Shown: positions 43,544 through 54,130 of the stretch, piece after piece
How positions within the stretch are numbered: the first letter of the stretch is position 1
Layout of the letters: each line of letters opens with the position of its first letter
Assembly (NCBI GenBank): GCA_026225945.1
Contig: JAMJFZ010001797.1
Coordinates: forward strand, 817,001 to 881,000
Source of the DNA: Cricetomys ansorgei
Lineage: Eukaryota > Chordata > Mammalia > Rodentia > Nesomyidae
Length of the DNA: 64,000 nucleotides
Reading direction: 5' to 3'
Notes under the pieces: generated by a model
Databases searched by the model: none
The model's input: only the letters and a program-made list of their open reading frames with translations
What the model was told of the DNA's origin: nothing
Translations under genes and position numbers: made by a program

Positions 43544-43765
43544 TGGGCAGTATTCCGTTGCTTACACATACCCGTGTGCTTTTCCATCTACCCATTAAAG
43601 GCATCTTGGTTGCCTATACATATATACGTGTGTGTGTGTGTGTGTGTGTTTGGCTTCTTTGTGAGGACCTGTTTTTTATTTGATTGGGTAAATACCAAAG
43701 AGAGCGATTGATAAATTGTATGATAAGATTATGTTTGGCATGATGAGTAACTCTCCAGCAATGAA
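43544..43765 (-). mobile_element. old L1M 3' UTR fragment, antisense, with (TG)n inside
   Basis: GGGCAGTATTCCGTTGC, CATCTACCCATTAAAGGC, TTGGTTGCCTATAC, TTGATTGGGTAAATACC follow the well-known antisense L1 3' UTR segment (CAGTATTCCATTG...ATCCATTCATC...GGGTATATACC). A (TG)n run at 43628-43649 interrupts it. Confidence 0.55.
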
Positions 43766-43875
43766 TGAGCCCCTGTTGCTCCAATATAATCACTAGCAGC
43801 TGATGTCTGCCAGTCTTCCTGTGCTAGCTTATTAATTGGTTAGACACAGCAGCGGATACTAATGAGGCGAACCAG

Positions 43876-43885
43876 AACACACACA

Positions 43886-43916
<31 letters not shown>

Positions 43917-44208
43917 TACACACACACACACCACACACTCACACACACACACCACACACACAGACATACACACACATACACACACACACACACACACACA
44001 TACACACACACACACACCACACACACACACACACACATACACACACACATACACACACACACATACACACACACACATACACACACACACACACATACAC
44101 ACACACACATACACACACACACACACACATACACACACACACACACACACATACACACACACACACATACACATACACACACACACACATACACATACAC
44201 ACACATAC

Positions 44209-44241
<33 letters not shown>

Positions 44242-44591
44242 TACACACATACACACACCACACACACACACACACACATACACACATACACCACACACAC
44301 ACACATACACACACCAGACACACACACACACACACACACACATACACACACACACCACACACACACATACACACACACACATACACACACCACACACACA
44401 CACCACACACACACACACACACCACACACACACCACACACACCACACACACACGCACACACATACACACACACACCACACACACACGCACACACACACAC
44501 ACACACACCACACACACACACACACACACATACACACACACCACACACACCACACACACACGCACACACACACACACACACACACCACACA
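43876..44591. repeat. 716-bp (CA)n array with CACACC and TACACA variants
   Basis: The longest low-complexity block in the 39-48 kb region. CA units are punctuated by CC doublets, T substitutions and three late CG dinucleotides. An identical 30-base block starts at 44431 and at 44539. Frames of 217-254 codons on both strands are His/Thr or Cys/Val dipeptides. Confidence 0.98.
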
Positions 44592-45036
44592 TTGTAGAAC
44601 AAGCTAATCCAGGTTAAATAACAGCCAAAACCTTATTTTTAGGTGAAGACATTAACATTCTCTCTTTTAGCAGTTTAAAAACACACACTGTACATTTTTT
44701 TTTTTATTGTGGTTACCTAGGGACATCATGATGTGCTCAACAGGTCTGGTTGCTCCCGTGCGAGCGTTACCCCGACTCAGCCATCCCGACAGACAGTTCT
44801 GAGCTCTTGGTTTAGTCCCACACATAGGCTTAATTTTTTTCTTTTTCTTTTCCCCTTTATCTTGTGGTTTTTATTTTGTTTTTGTTTTGAGGGCCCAGGG
44901 GACGGTGGGTGGACTTGGGAGGAATGTGAAGAGAGTGCGGTCCAGATACATTGTATGAAATTCAGGTAATTAATACAAACGTTATGTTGAAAAAATTGGG
45001 ATGTTTCTTATTTTTGTGTTTTAAGTGTAAGTTGTT
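44592..45036. other. unassigned; T-rich patches
   Basis: Oligo-T at 44696-44705 and T-rich DNA near 44828-44890. No gene recognised. Confidence 0.5.
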
Positions 45037-45235
45037 GGGAGCTGGAGAGATGTCTCTGCGGTTAAGAGTACTCTGCTGCTCTTAAAGAGGACCCAGGTTG
45101 AGTTCTCAGCACCACATGGGGGCTCATAACTGTAACTCCAGTTCCAGGAGCTCTATTGCCCTCTTCTGGCCTCTGTGTGCACTGCACCCATATGGTGCAC
45201 AGACATGGAAGCAGAGAAACACCCACATAAAATAA
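45037..45235 (+). mobile_element. B2 SINE
   Basis: GGGAGCTGGAGAGATGTCTC, GCGGTTAAGAGTACTCTGC, GAGGACCCAGGTTGAGTTC, TAACTCCAGTTCCAGGAGC, TTGCCCTCTTCTGGCC and a closing ACCCACATAAAATAATTTTT. It is full length, with modest divergence. Confidence 0.95.
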
Positions 45236-45351
45236 TTTTTTAATGTATATTGTATATTTTAGTTAGAAGTTGTTTATCAGGTATGTGAATTATGAGTATT
45301 TTCTTCCAGTATGTGGCTTTCCATTCTATTCTCTGAAAGTCTCTCTTGTAG

Positions 45352-45520
45352 TGTTTTGTTGTTTGTTTTGTTTTTGTTTTTCAAGACAGGGTTTTTCTGA
45401 TGTAACCTTAGCTCTCTTGGAACTCACTCTGTAGACCAGGCTGGTCTCTAACTCACAGAGATCCTCCTGCCTCTGCCTCCTGAGTGCTGGGATTAAAGGC
45501 GTGGGCCACTACTGCCTGGC
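45352..45520 (-). mobile_element. B1 SINE, antisense
   Basis: A T/G-rich tail complement, CAAGACAGGGTTTTTCTGATG, TAACCTTAGCTCTCTTGG, GTAGACCAGGCTGGTCTC and GATTAAAGGCGTGGGCC. A 7-bp AGTGTTT occurs just left of the tail (45350) and just right of the head (45525), a possible short target duplication. Confidence 0.93.
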
Positions 45521-45667
45521 TTAAAGTGTTTGATTTTAATGAAGTTCACTTTACCTATTCTTTCATGGTTAGTGTTTTTTGTATTAAATATAACATTTAT
45601 TGTGTTTGAATTTTATAACATTCAAGGACCTCTAGATTTTCTCCTTCTAGTTGTCATAGTTACTTAC

Positions 45668-45900
45668 AGTTGTCAGCTTTACACATTAGGGAGGAGGGAA
45701 CCTCAATTGAGGAAATGCACCCATGAGTTTGGCCTGTGGTCATGGGCGGAGCATTTTCTTGATGAATGATTGATGTGGGAAGGCCCACTGGGGCGGTGCC
45801 ATCCCTAGGCAGGTGGGCCTGACTCTGGGAAAGGCAGCTGAGAGCCAGAGGGAGAGACTCATTCACAAGCCACATGGCCCTGTTGCTCATTTCTTTCTTC
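45668..45900 (+). mobile_element. rodent L1 (Lx-type) 3' UTR fragment
   Basis: AGTTGTCAGCTTTACACATTAG, AGGGAACCTCAATTGAGG, AAATGCACCCATGAG, GCATTTTCTTGATGAATGATTG, GGGCGGTGCCATCCCTAGGC and GGTGGGCCTGACTCTGG match another very common rodent L1-tail repeat in order. Confidence 0.6.
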
Positions 45901-46109
45901 CTTTTCTTCTCTCCTATGAGGAGGAGCAGATGAATAATCTAAAGCCCATTGGCTTCCTGGGTAATCACCTGTGATTCCCAAGGGCGTGTTAAATGAACCC
46001 ATCTGCCTTTGATTTGTGCTCACCTGTCTATGGCAGTTCCCTCAATGAACCTTTGGAGGGTGGAGTGGAAGCTCCCTTCTGCCCTTACTGTTCACAGGCC
46101 TACATATTC

Positions 46110-46250
46110 CAGAACATTCCACTGTATAGTTTAAGTACGTGCAGTCCACTGTAGATCAATTGTATCCAATAGCTTTTAAAAATTTCGTTCTTGTAACACT
46201 ATCTTTCATTTTCACGTGACAGAAACCACTTACCGCTTCCCATCCTTAAA
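46110..46250 (-). mobile_element. old L1M 3' UTR fragment, antisense
   Basis: CTGTATAGTTTAAGTACGTGC, CCACTGTAGATCAATTG, CAGAAACCACTTACCGCTTCC parallel the antisense L1M segment (GTACAGTTCAGTGGCATTAAGTACATTCAC...). It is very diverged. Confidence 0.4.
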
Positions 46251-46710
46251 AAATCTTGAATTTCACAAGTAATTTAAGAAAGCAAGAATTAAAACAAAGA
46301 CTAAATCTTTCCTCCCGTAGAGCTGGGAAAACATTACCAACACAAAATACCAAAGCAGACGTAGATAGGTTCTCCTACACTTTCATTTTTGTTGAGAGCA
46401 ATCATTGGCTTGACATTTCTGAGGGCAATTTTCTAGTAAGTATGAAAAGTCTTCAAATGTGTGTGTGACATTTTGACCGGGTCCATTTTCTGAACTATCA
46501 TCTAGGACGCTGCCTGTTTTAGCATTGAGGAAGAGCTTCAAGGGTAACCTTAGTATTGTTTCTATTTGAAAAAAAATTTTTCTTTTTACGTTAAAATAAT
46601 CTACGAAGTGGTGGCCCTGCATCACCTACTTGTAGCGTGGTTTCCTGAGGTTAAACACTGGTATGAAATATGAACCGCAAAATCTCAGAAATTAACAACA
46701 ATTTTTACTA
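46251..46710. other. unassigned non-coding sequence
   Basis: No repeat or gene recognised. Confidence 0.5.
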
Positions 46711-47087
46711 TGTCTTGGTGTTCTCTTGCTGCGAGGAGATACCACGGCCACCGTGACAAGTCTTATGAAGGAAGAATTTAACTGGGGGCTTGCTTACACT
46801 CTTAGAGTTTAGCCCACTGTCGTCATGGTGGGGGGCATGGCAGCACGCAGGCAGACAGGGTGCTGGAGAAGTTGAGAGTTCTGTATCCAGATCTCCAGGC
46901 AGCAGGAAGACAGAGACACTGGGCCTGGCTTGGGCTTCTGAAACCTCAAAGCCCACCCCCAGTGACATTCTTCCTCCAACAAAGCCACACCCACCCCAAC
47001 AGGGCCACACCTCCTAATCCTTTCAAATGGTGCCACTCCCTGTTGACAACGCGTATGGGGGACATTCTTATTCAAGTCACCACAACA
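46711..47087 (-). mobile_element. rodent L1 (Lx-type) 3' UTR fragment, antisense
   Basis: TGTCTTGGTGTTCTCTTGC, GGAGATACCACGGCC, GTCGTCATGGTGGGGGGC, ATGGCAGCACGCAGGCAG, TTCTGAAACCTCAAAGCCC, AGTGACATTCTTCCTCC, CACACCTCCTAATCC and TGGGGGACATTCTTATTCAAG form the complete antisense repeat. The 152-codon minus-strand frame is this repeat translated in sense orientation. Confidence 0.7.
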
Positions 47088-47776
47088 CTGCATGCCAATC
47101 TGGTAACAGAGTGAAGAGTCAGGCTGTCTATCCCACCCCTTCTGGGACACACACCATCTCCACGCACTGGCTGTTGTGTAAGCTCTCCACTCATAAGTCA
47201 CACAATGGCTTGCCCATGCTACCAGCTGGACGGTCAGGGCCTCTTGGTGTATCCACTCAAGTAACAACTTACTTTACTAACGGCTCCAAAGCACGGGGTG
47301 GTGATGGTGACAACTTGCGTGTGCTACAGCACCAGCACACAATGTTTAAGTGAAAAAGTAAATGGTTTGGGCTTACTAAGGAAAGACTATAGACACATTA
47401 CGGTGGCTTCGACAGACAGTATGTTAATATCTTACTGTGCCTAAAGTATCAACTTTACTGCAGACACCTTCTTCATGATTGACAGCTAGATTGGATTGAG
47501 CGATACCTCGGAGATGAGAGCAGCGTACCTCTTGAGTGTTGAGGGTGAGTTCAGAGAGGATCAAGGGGCAGGGGGAGACCTTCCCCGAATGTAGGCAGCA
47601 TTCAACCACGGGCTGGTGGCCCAGATGCAATGACAGAGGTGGGGGAAGGAAGTAGTCCCACTAATGCAGGCTTCTCTCTGCCCCTGGCAACCATAATGAA
47701 AGCTGCTCTGTCCATCCTTGCCTTGTCACAGTGGACTGACGCCTCCCAAACTCTGGGCCCAAATCAATTCCTCCTT
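47088..47776. other. unassigned non-coding sequence
   Basis: No gene or repeat family recognised. Confidence 0.5.
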
Positions 47777-47948
47777 GGGCTGGAAAGATGGCTCAGCAGT
47801 TGCTGCTCTTTCAGAGGACCTGGCAGATTACAGCTGTCTACAATTCCAGTCCCAGGGATCTGGTGCTCTCTTCTGGCCTTCGTGGGCACCGAACACATGT
47901 GGTACAGACATACATGCAGGTAAAATATACAAATTAGAATAAATTTTT
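47777..47948 (+). mobile_element. B2 SINE, internally deleted
   Basis: TGGGCTGGAAAGATGGCTCAG is followed at once by CAGTTGCTGCTC, so the TTAAGAGCACT part of the head is lost. TTTCAGAGGACCTGGCAG, CAATTCCAGTCCCAGGG, TGCTCTCTTCTGGCC and GTACAGACATACATGCAGG remain, with an AT-rich tail. Confidence 0.88.
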
Positions 47949-47967
47949 CCTGAAGTTGTTTTGCTCA

Positions 47968-48011
47968 AACACACACACACACACACACACATACACCACA
48001 CACACACACAT
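47968..48011. repeat. (CA)n microsatellite
   Basis: CA units with one TA and one CC interruption, close to the tail of the preceding B2. Confidence 0.95.
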
Positions 48012-48496
48012 CCCACAGAGGAAAAAGCAGTATTATTGGGTTAATACTCTCCGTAGCTACAGCTTTCTCCCTTCAGAAGTCTTAAAACACATCTCTTGCA
48101 AGTTAGGAGGGGTCCACAGTATGCCGAGCCAGTTAAGACCGGCTGAATAGTTACTAATGCAATAATCACCCAAACACAGCTTCTCTGGAAATACACACGG
48201 AGACAGTTTATTGGGAGTCAACCCTGTGAGAAGTATCAGGAGGGCCCAAGACCAGTGTCAAGAACAGCTATCCTTGCAGGCCCCATAGAGCCTTGGAGGA
48301 CCCAAGGGAGTCAGAGCTCAAAGGACCAGACTTTTAGACACACTCCTGTGGCTCCCAGGCTGTGCACAGGGGTGGAGGCCTTGTATGACTCAGCCCTCCC
48401 CGTGGGAGCAGAGCTGGAGAGGCTGTGACCACTTCCAACTGAGCAGAGCGTCTATATGGAGCAGACATCTAAAAGCCCTCTCAGTCCCTCTCTAAG
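48012..48496. other. unassigned non-coding sequence
   Basis: No gene or repeat family recognised. Confidence 0.5.
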
Positions 48497-48612
48497 ATGG
48501 GCCCAGTGGCCAATACCTGCAATTGGAGCACCCAGGAGGCCTCAGCCAGGAGAAGCACAGGCCAGGGATCAGCCTGAGCTACACAGCAAGGCTGTCTCAG
48601 AATGAAGACATA
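48497..48612 (+). mobile_element. old B1-type (PB1) SINE
   Basis: TGGGCCCAGTGGCCAATACC, TGCAATTGGAGCACCC, AGGAGGCCTCAGCCAGGAG, CAGCCTGAGCTACACAGC and AAGGCTGTCTCAGAATG keep the B1 order with heavy divergence. Confidence 0.5.
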
Positions 48613-48979
48613 ACACGGCGTGATATAACACGCCACCTCCTCCTGTTCCCCGTGCTTCCTCGCCTCTTTCTCCTGTCTCTCCTGATTTCCAGGGCTCGTC
48701 TTTTTATGAAGCATTTGCTGTAGAAGTTATTTGAAGAGTCCTCTGGAGGGAAAATGCTAGTGAGATTTAATTAATGGGAAAGACAGTAAATAAATAAAAA
48801 AGATTCTGCAGAGACTGGGGTACAGGGAAACTGAAGCCGCACTCCTGGTGACGTGAAATTGATGGCAAACCTGAGACCCTGAGAGCGCCTGCCTTTTGAC
48901 CTCCCAGAATGAGCCATTCAAATGGAGAGGGGGCCGTGCCTCTTCCAGAATTGCCGTTCTGCAGCTTGGATGTGGCTGG

Positions 48980-49082
48980 ACACTGGGTGGGGGGAGGGGG
49001 GCGGTGGCAGAGAGAGACAGACATACAGAGACAAAGAGACAGAGAGACAGAGATGTAGAGAGAGAGGCGGGGGAGGGAGGAA
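48980..49082. repeat. G-rich then (GACAGA)n purine tract
   Basis: CTGGGTGGGGGGAGGGGGGCGG (from 48983) has four G runs and meets the G-quadruplex rule. It is followed by GACAGA/GAGAGA units to 49082. The purine-rich strand is the plus strand. Confidence 0.8.
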
Positions 49083-49086
49083 GGGA

Positions 49087-49182
49087 GGGGAGCAGGGGGT
49101 TGATTTTATTACAAGACCAAGAGGTATTGAGACTAATTTACTACCAGGACCAAGGACACAAGGCAGTATCTCTCCCTTCTAC
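49087..49182 (+). repeat. left arm of a 96-bp inverted repeat, unclassified
   Basis: From GGGGAGCAGGGGGTTGATTT to CTCTCCCTTCTAC. The reverse complement lies at 50488-50584 with five substitutions and one indel, about 94% identity. Weaker similarity extends outward to about 49205. I do not recognise the family. It may be two copies of a rodent interspersed repeat or a local inverted duplication. Confidence 0.9.
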
Positions 49183-49524
49183 ATAGGAGGGGTAGGTGGG
49201 ATGCCAGCCTCAGCCCGCAGATGGAATACAGAGCTGGCCTGGGAAGGAAGGGTAGGAGCCTAAACACTGACTCTGGAATTCTGGGTCAGGAAGCTAAAGC
49301 TAAAGCTATTACACAGAAGACTTGCTAATTATGGAAGGAGCCACTGGGCTTCTGTCCGGATCTCCATTAGAATCTAATTAGCAGGCAATGGGTCAAGTGC
49401 AGAGCTGTGGCTGGCCTCCTAAGAGAGAAAATGTATAAACAACCTTTACAGAAACTGGGAATTCAAACGAGGCTGAGCGTGAAGCCAGAGAGTTGAGTGG
49501 GCCGTGCGAGCTCCTGTTTTGCTG

Positions 49525-50010
49525 GAGAGAGACAGAGAGAGAGGAAATTGTTAGAACCGTTTGGGAAGCGATTTGGCATTATCTTCCAGAGCTGAACATT
49601 TGCTTTCTGTATGTTTCAACAGCTCCAAGAACACACCCCGGAGAAAACTCTTGCGCATGTGCCCAGGAAATAACGTGGTGTGATGTTTGTAATAACACTC
49701 TTAGCAAGAGCAGAAAGCTATAAACAAACAACCCAATGCCCATAAACTAATGAATACATAAATAGAACACGGGAGCTGACTTAGCAATAAAGTGCAGAAG
49801 CATCCTCAATGTGGACCAAACTCGAAAACGGTATTCTGAGTGACAGGAGCCAAGCATGAGGAGCCAAGGGTGGTAGGGTTCTGTACTCACGAATCCTCCG
49901 CACAGGAGAATCCATACAGAGCAGCGTGGAGCCTGGGGAGAAGTAAGGAGTCGGTGTTGATGGGTATTTAAGGTTTCATTTTGGGGTGATACAAATAAAT
50001 GCAAATGACT
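49525..50010 (+). mobile_element. old L1M 3' UTR fragment
   Basis: GAACCGTTTGGGAAGCGATTTGG, GTTTGTAATAACACTCTTAGC, AACAAACAACCCAATGCCC, ACTAATGAATACATAAATAG, AGAAGCATCCTCAATGTGGACC, GTTCTGTACTCACGAATCC and TGGGTATTTAAGGTTTCATTTTGG reproduce, in order, the sense mammalian L1M tail. It lies wholly between the two arms of the inverted repeat. Confidence 0.65.
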
Positions 50011-50487
50011 AATATGGCTGCTCCCCAGTCTGTGGAGATCCTAATAAATACTGAACTACACGCTATAGACAAGTAACTCATACACAGAACACGTGACGAT
50101 TAGTGTTGCCAGCTTGCTGTAATTTAGAATCTCCTGGGAGATAGGCTTTTGGGCACACCTGTAGGGGATCAGCTACTGTGTCGCTCAGCAAAGACACTTT
50201 CATAGACACAAACCCTGCCAGACCTCAGCAGAGGGAACCACCTGCCATGGCCAGTGCCATTCTGAACAGTGGATCCCTGATCATCTGATCTCAGGGGTTT
50301 TAATCGATACAGAAGCTCCTCAGGTGTTCCACTAATATAAGAACTCTGTCCCCCTCATCCAAAGGCCTGTTTGCATAATGAAGGAAACCTGTATCCTAGG
50401 CTCATCCCATGATCCTTTAGCAGCTGAGCTATGTCACCTTTATGGTGGGGAGCTCTCGAAGCCCAGGAGGATCCCACATCTCCCTAG
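50011..50487. other. unassigned non-coding sequence
   Basis: Between the L1M fragment and the right inverted-repeat arm. No gene or repeat recognised. Confidence 0.5.
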
Positions 50488-50584
50488 GTAGAAGGGAGAG
50501 ATATTGCCTTGTGTCCTTGGTCCTGGTAATAAATTAGTCTCAGTACCTCTTGGTCCTGTAATAAAAATCAATCCCCTGCTCCCC
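50488..50584 (-). repeat. right arm of the 96-bp inverted repeat, unclassified
   Basis: Reverse-complement partner of 49087-49182 across a 1,305-bp spacer. Weak similarity continues to about 50464. See the left arm for the match details. Confidence 0.9.
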
Positions 50585-50669
50585 TCTGTGAGCCACACTC
50601 CCACACACTGTGTAAGTGAATGTGTAAATGCATTCATTAAGAAACTGCAACACTAAGAAACCAAACAGA

Positions 50670-50812
50670 GCCGGGCAGTGGTGGCTCATGTCTTTATTCC
50701 CAGCACTCGGGAGGCAGAGGCAGGTGGATCTCTGTGAGTTCAAGGCCAGCCTGGTCTACAGAGTGAGTTCCAGGACAGCCAGAGTTACAACAGAGAAACC
50801 CTGTCTCAGAAA
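50670..50812 (+). mobile_element. B1 SINE
   Basis: GCCGGGCAGTGGTGGCTCATG, CCCAGCACTCGGGAGGCAG, GTGAGTTCAAGGCCAGCC, GAGTTCCAGGACAGCCAGAG and TTACAACAGAGAAACCCTG. It carries the GTTACAAC form (reverse of GTTGTAAC) seen in the minus-strand B1 copies at 59.3 and 60.3 kb. It runs directly into simple repeats. Confidence 0.96.
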
Positions 50813-50825
50813 ACAAAAACCAAGA

Positions 50826-50932
50826 GGAGAGAAGAGAAGAGAAGAGAAGAGAAGAGAAGAGAAGAGAAGAGAAGAGAAGAAGGGGAGGGGAGGGGAGGGG
50901 AGGGGGGAGGGGAGGGGAGGGAAGGGAAGAGA
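50826..50932. repeat. (AGAAG)n then (GGGGA)n arrays from a B1 tail
   Basis: About eleven GAGAA units up to 50881 switch to GGGGA units up to about 50932. The tract is all-purine on the plus strand and directly follows the A-rich tail of the B1. Confidence 0.97.
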
Positions 50933-52560
50933 CAAATAAACCAGAAGGACAAATTTGGCAGATAAGAATGGTTGGTCTGAGGAAGCTCAGGGCTGTTAGA
51001 CAGGGAAGGGCCAGAGGTGTCACTGCGCTGAGTGACATCTTGATCACTTACACCGCCCAGAATCCCCACATAACTGTTCTCAACCATAATGGAGCTATAC
51101 AATGAGAGACACGTGTATCACCACACGTACAGTGTCTTGCCTAACACTGAAGGGAATTCCACAATTCAGGAACAGCTTTAGAAATAGAGATTCAAAGAAG
51201 TTACCCAGCAGGCGAGTAGTGAGCTGTGGACCGTGTACCTACCTCATCCCGTGCCTGGGGGAGCCCGGAGCTCTTCAGCCTTCTCTCTGCTGACCCCCCC
51301 CACCTCCTCACAGGGCAGCAGGCAAGGCTGGGAGTGGCCCAGGCCCAGGGTACTCGGAAGCTCTGGCGGAGTGCTGTCTTTAGTCCGCATCATGGGCGCC
51401 ACCTGAGAAAATGAAATCATTGGCTGATCCAAGGATGTTCACGTGTTGGAAATTAGGCAAAAACTTCTGCTCAAAATGAGCACCTGTGAGGCTCTCTCTC
51501 AAAGTCCCTCCTCTCTCTCCACTTCCTTAGCCAAGGAGGTGCCCCGCAGACCGCCTGGCTCCTCTACAAGGGACAAGACCATGAGAAGAAGCACAAGGCT
51601 TCAGTGTTCCCCTCAGTCCTCAGCAGAGCTGGGCCTCAGAAGGCTTGGACTGTCGTGAGAACCTGGTGGTAAGGGGGTGTGTGGAGCTGACACTGCGGGC
51701 CACTTCCTGTGCAAACCTGGGCCTGGGGTGTTCTAGCCAGTCCTCGGTCTATACATCTGTTGCTGAAATGCCATCCCTGGGGGAGACATAAACAACTTCT
51801 CCCCTCCCCCACACACACTCAAGGTCCCAACAGTGATCCTACCAAAGTGCACTCTAGAGAATCAGTGATTTTTTTGAGAAGAAGGGTTATTTATAGAGCA
51901 ACCGGTGGAGGGTCACAGGCAAGAACATGGGCGACTCTGAAGTAGCACGCTAGAAGGATTTGTAGGTGGAAACCCATCCCCTAGGCCTTCTCCGCCTAGA
52001 TCGTCTGTGGCTAGAGTCTCACCCTTCCCCAAAGCCATGTGAAATTAGGAAAGAATTGCATACAGGTCATTGGGAGGGGTGACTGGATGCTCCATCGAGG
52101 CTCCCAGGACCCTCCCACTCTTCCTTCTATGAGAAATCAACGGCCCAGCCATGATGCACTTGTGCAGTCAGGCACAGCCGAGCTGATGAAGATGGTGGCA
52201 ATCTGGCTCGGAGGATAGTCCTGCACACCACCACTGCTCCCCCAACCGACCCAGCAGACTTCAAAGCAGAGCAGAACATGAACTGGGCATTAGCAAGCCC
52301 AAGCACATCATTGTCTGGGGGTGATGGCTTGGCTGTACCCTGCTGTGTCTGCAGTGAAAGAAGAGGGGTTCTTGTGGATGGAGAGGTACCCAGTCCTCAA
52401 AGACAGTGAGACAGTATTTCACACTCTCAGAGCAGAAGGAGCTGACCCAGAGTCTGAATACTACGTCACCTGTTTCTAGTATGAAAGAACCACTTACAAG
52501 AGAAATGTAAGATGTAGTCCTTGAGCTGGGGGGGTGGGGGGGGACTGGTTCTGGGGTAGA
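50933..52560. other. unassigned; G-runs near 52527-52545
   Basis: No gene recognised. GGGGGGGTGGGGGGGGACTGG near 52527 is a short G-rich patch. Small frames have no domains. Confidence 0.5.
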
Positions 52561-52635
52561 TGGCTGGGGGGAGGGGTACAACTCATGCTTAGCGTGCATG
52601 AGGTCCTGGATTCTATCCCCAGCAAAGAAAGTGAG
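52561..52635 (+). mobile_element. ID (BC1-type) SINE, diverged
   Basis: TGGCTGGGGGGAGGGGTAC, AACTCATGCTTAGCGTGCATG and AGGTCCTGGATTCTATCCCC keep the ID body. A GAAAGGA-type purine tail continues to about 52695. Confidence 0.65.
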
Positions 52636-54004
52636 GAAAGGGGTGAGGGAGGCAGAGAGGGAAGGGAAGGAGGGAAGAAGGAAAGGAAGGACGTGAGATC
52701 AAGTCCATACTTCGAAGAAAATTGTACCTAATCCACTGACCCAGCACAAGGGAAGGACTCTTCTACATCCCCAGCCCGGATCCTCTGAACCCAAAGTAGA
52801 CTCTGGGCCTCAGAGCCGAGCAAACGTTTTCATGTGACCTGAGGGATGCCTTGGTCCTCCATCCCATCTCTGTAATATTTGATTTCTACTCTGATGTTTG
52901 TCTTTAGGATCTGAATTCAGAAAGCGTGGATGAGATGGAGAAAATGCAGACCCGCTGCAGGTCTTCATGGCACAGGAGAGAGCTTGTGCAATTAATGCGC
53001 AATTAATTAGCAGTATCACGGACACCTCCTGCAAGCTGCAGCCCTGCCTGAGGGCTTGCTAATTAGGTTGTTTCTATGAGTAGACACAGTGCTGGCCAGA
53101 GGCCGGCGAGCTCCTCCCATTTGTCTGGAAGCTGGAGGCTGAACAGAGAGCTTTGAAGCCCAAGAGGCCAAGTCCTGCCAGCCAAAGCCGGATTGGGATC
53201 AGGGTGGCCCACATATGCGCTGGGTTTTAAGATAAGGAGGGTTCGATCTGCTGACACTGATGTGTGCCTCGCATAATTACCCGCTTTGGAAGAGAAGGTT
53301 AACATCCTCAGAAACCTGAGCTTCTGAACTTAAGGAGCTAGCTCTCCCTTTATCCCTAGGATCCCACAGGTGCCCCCTAACACCCAGCTGCAGCAGTACC
53401 AGGTGGCAGTCTACCTGGCTCATTATACCAACCTGGCCTAATCTTACACTAGACGCCAGTGGCCTGCTCTTAGGTCTCCACGGCAACCTTTTACACAGAA
53501 AGGAGGACATTAGTAAACATGCATTTTTGCAAGTCTCCCTCATAACTCAATAGCTCTGCCTTTGGAGGACTGTTACCTGTCGGCTCCATGATGCTGCTGG
53601 GAGTGAAGGCTAATGTACCTTACCATGGTCTTTTCCCTGCTTCCTTGTGGATCTCACTTGCTGGCTTGCCCAGATCCCTAGGCAAATGCATACTGCGGCA
53701 CCTTCCAAGCCCCGTGTTCTCCCAGGCACTGTAGGAGACACAGAACTGAACAGGTCATAGTTGTTCCACTCAACTGAGTGTGCGGTTCTCTTGGAGACTG
53801 GACATCCCTTAGTGCAACCCAAGAGTGGCCAGATCCCAAACAGAACAGTAGTAAAGTGTAGCTATGCTCCCTGCAGGGACAAAGACACCCAGGCCAGGTT
53901 CCCTGGGCACCTCACATCTCTCATTTGCAGACTTCTGCAGGGCCCGAGGCCCGGGTACTGGATGGAGTCCTGGCTGTCTGCCTCAGTGGGTCCTCATTAG
54001 AAAG
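52636..54004. other. unassigned non-coding sequence
   Basis: No gene recognised after the purine-rich ID tail. A short GCAATTAATGCGCAATTAATTAG direct repeat occurs near 52988-53010. Confidence 0.5.
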
Positions 54005-54130
54005 TCTTAGCTCACCTGGGAAGCTTTAAAATGCTCTTGTTCCCAGGTGTAGCTGGGGCTCATTCCAGTCCTACACATGCTTATTTCTGGAAGTTTCTCA
54101 GGAGCCTGTGACATTTGCACTTGAAAGCAA
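54005..54130 (+). mobile_element. MER5A-like hAT remnant
   Basis: CTTAGCTCACCTGGGAAGC, TTTAAAATGCTCTTGTTCCC and the distal TTTCTCAGGAGCCTGTG, ACATTTGCACTTGAAAGC fit the MER5A layout (ATCACCTGGGGAGCTTTAAAA...). Confidence 0.45.

Noticed and set aside
43824..44617. Open frames of 217-254 codons in several frames on both strands
   Set aside because: Same cause: a CA array lacks stop codons in every frame.
46809..47267. 152-codon minus-strand frame
   Set aside because: Most of it is the rodent L1-type 3' UTR repeat read in sense orientation.
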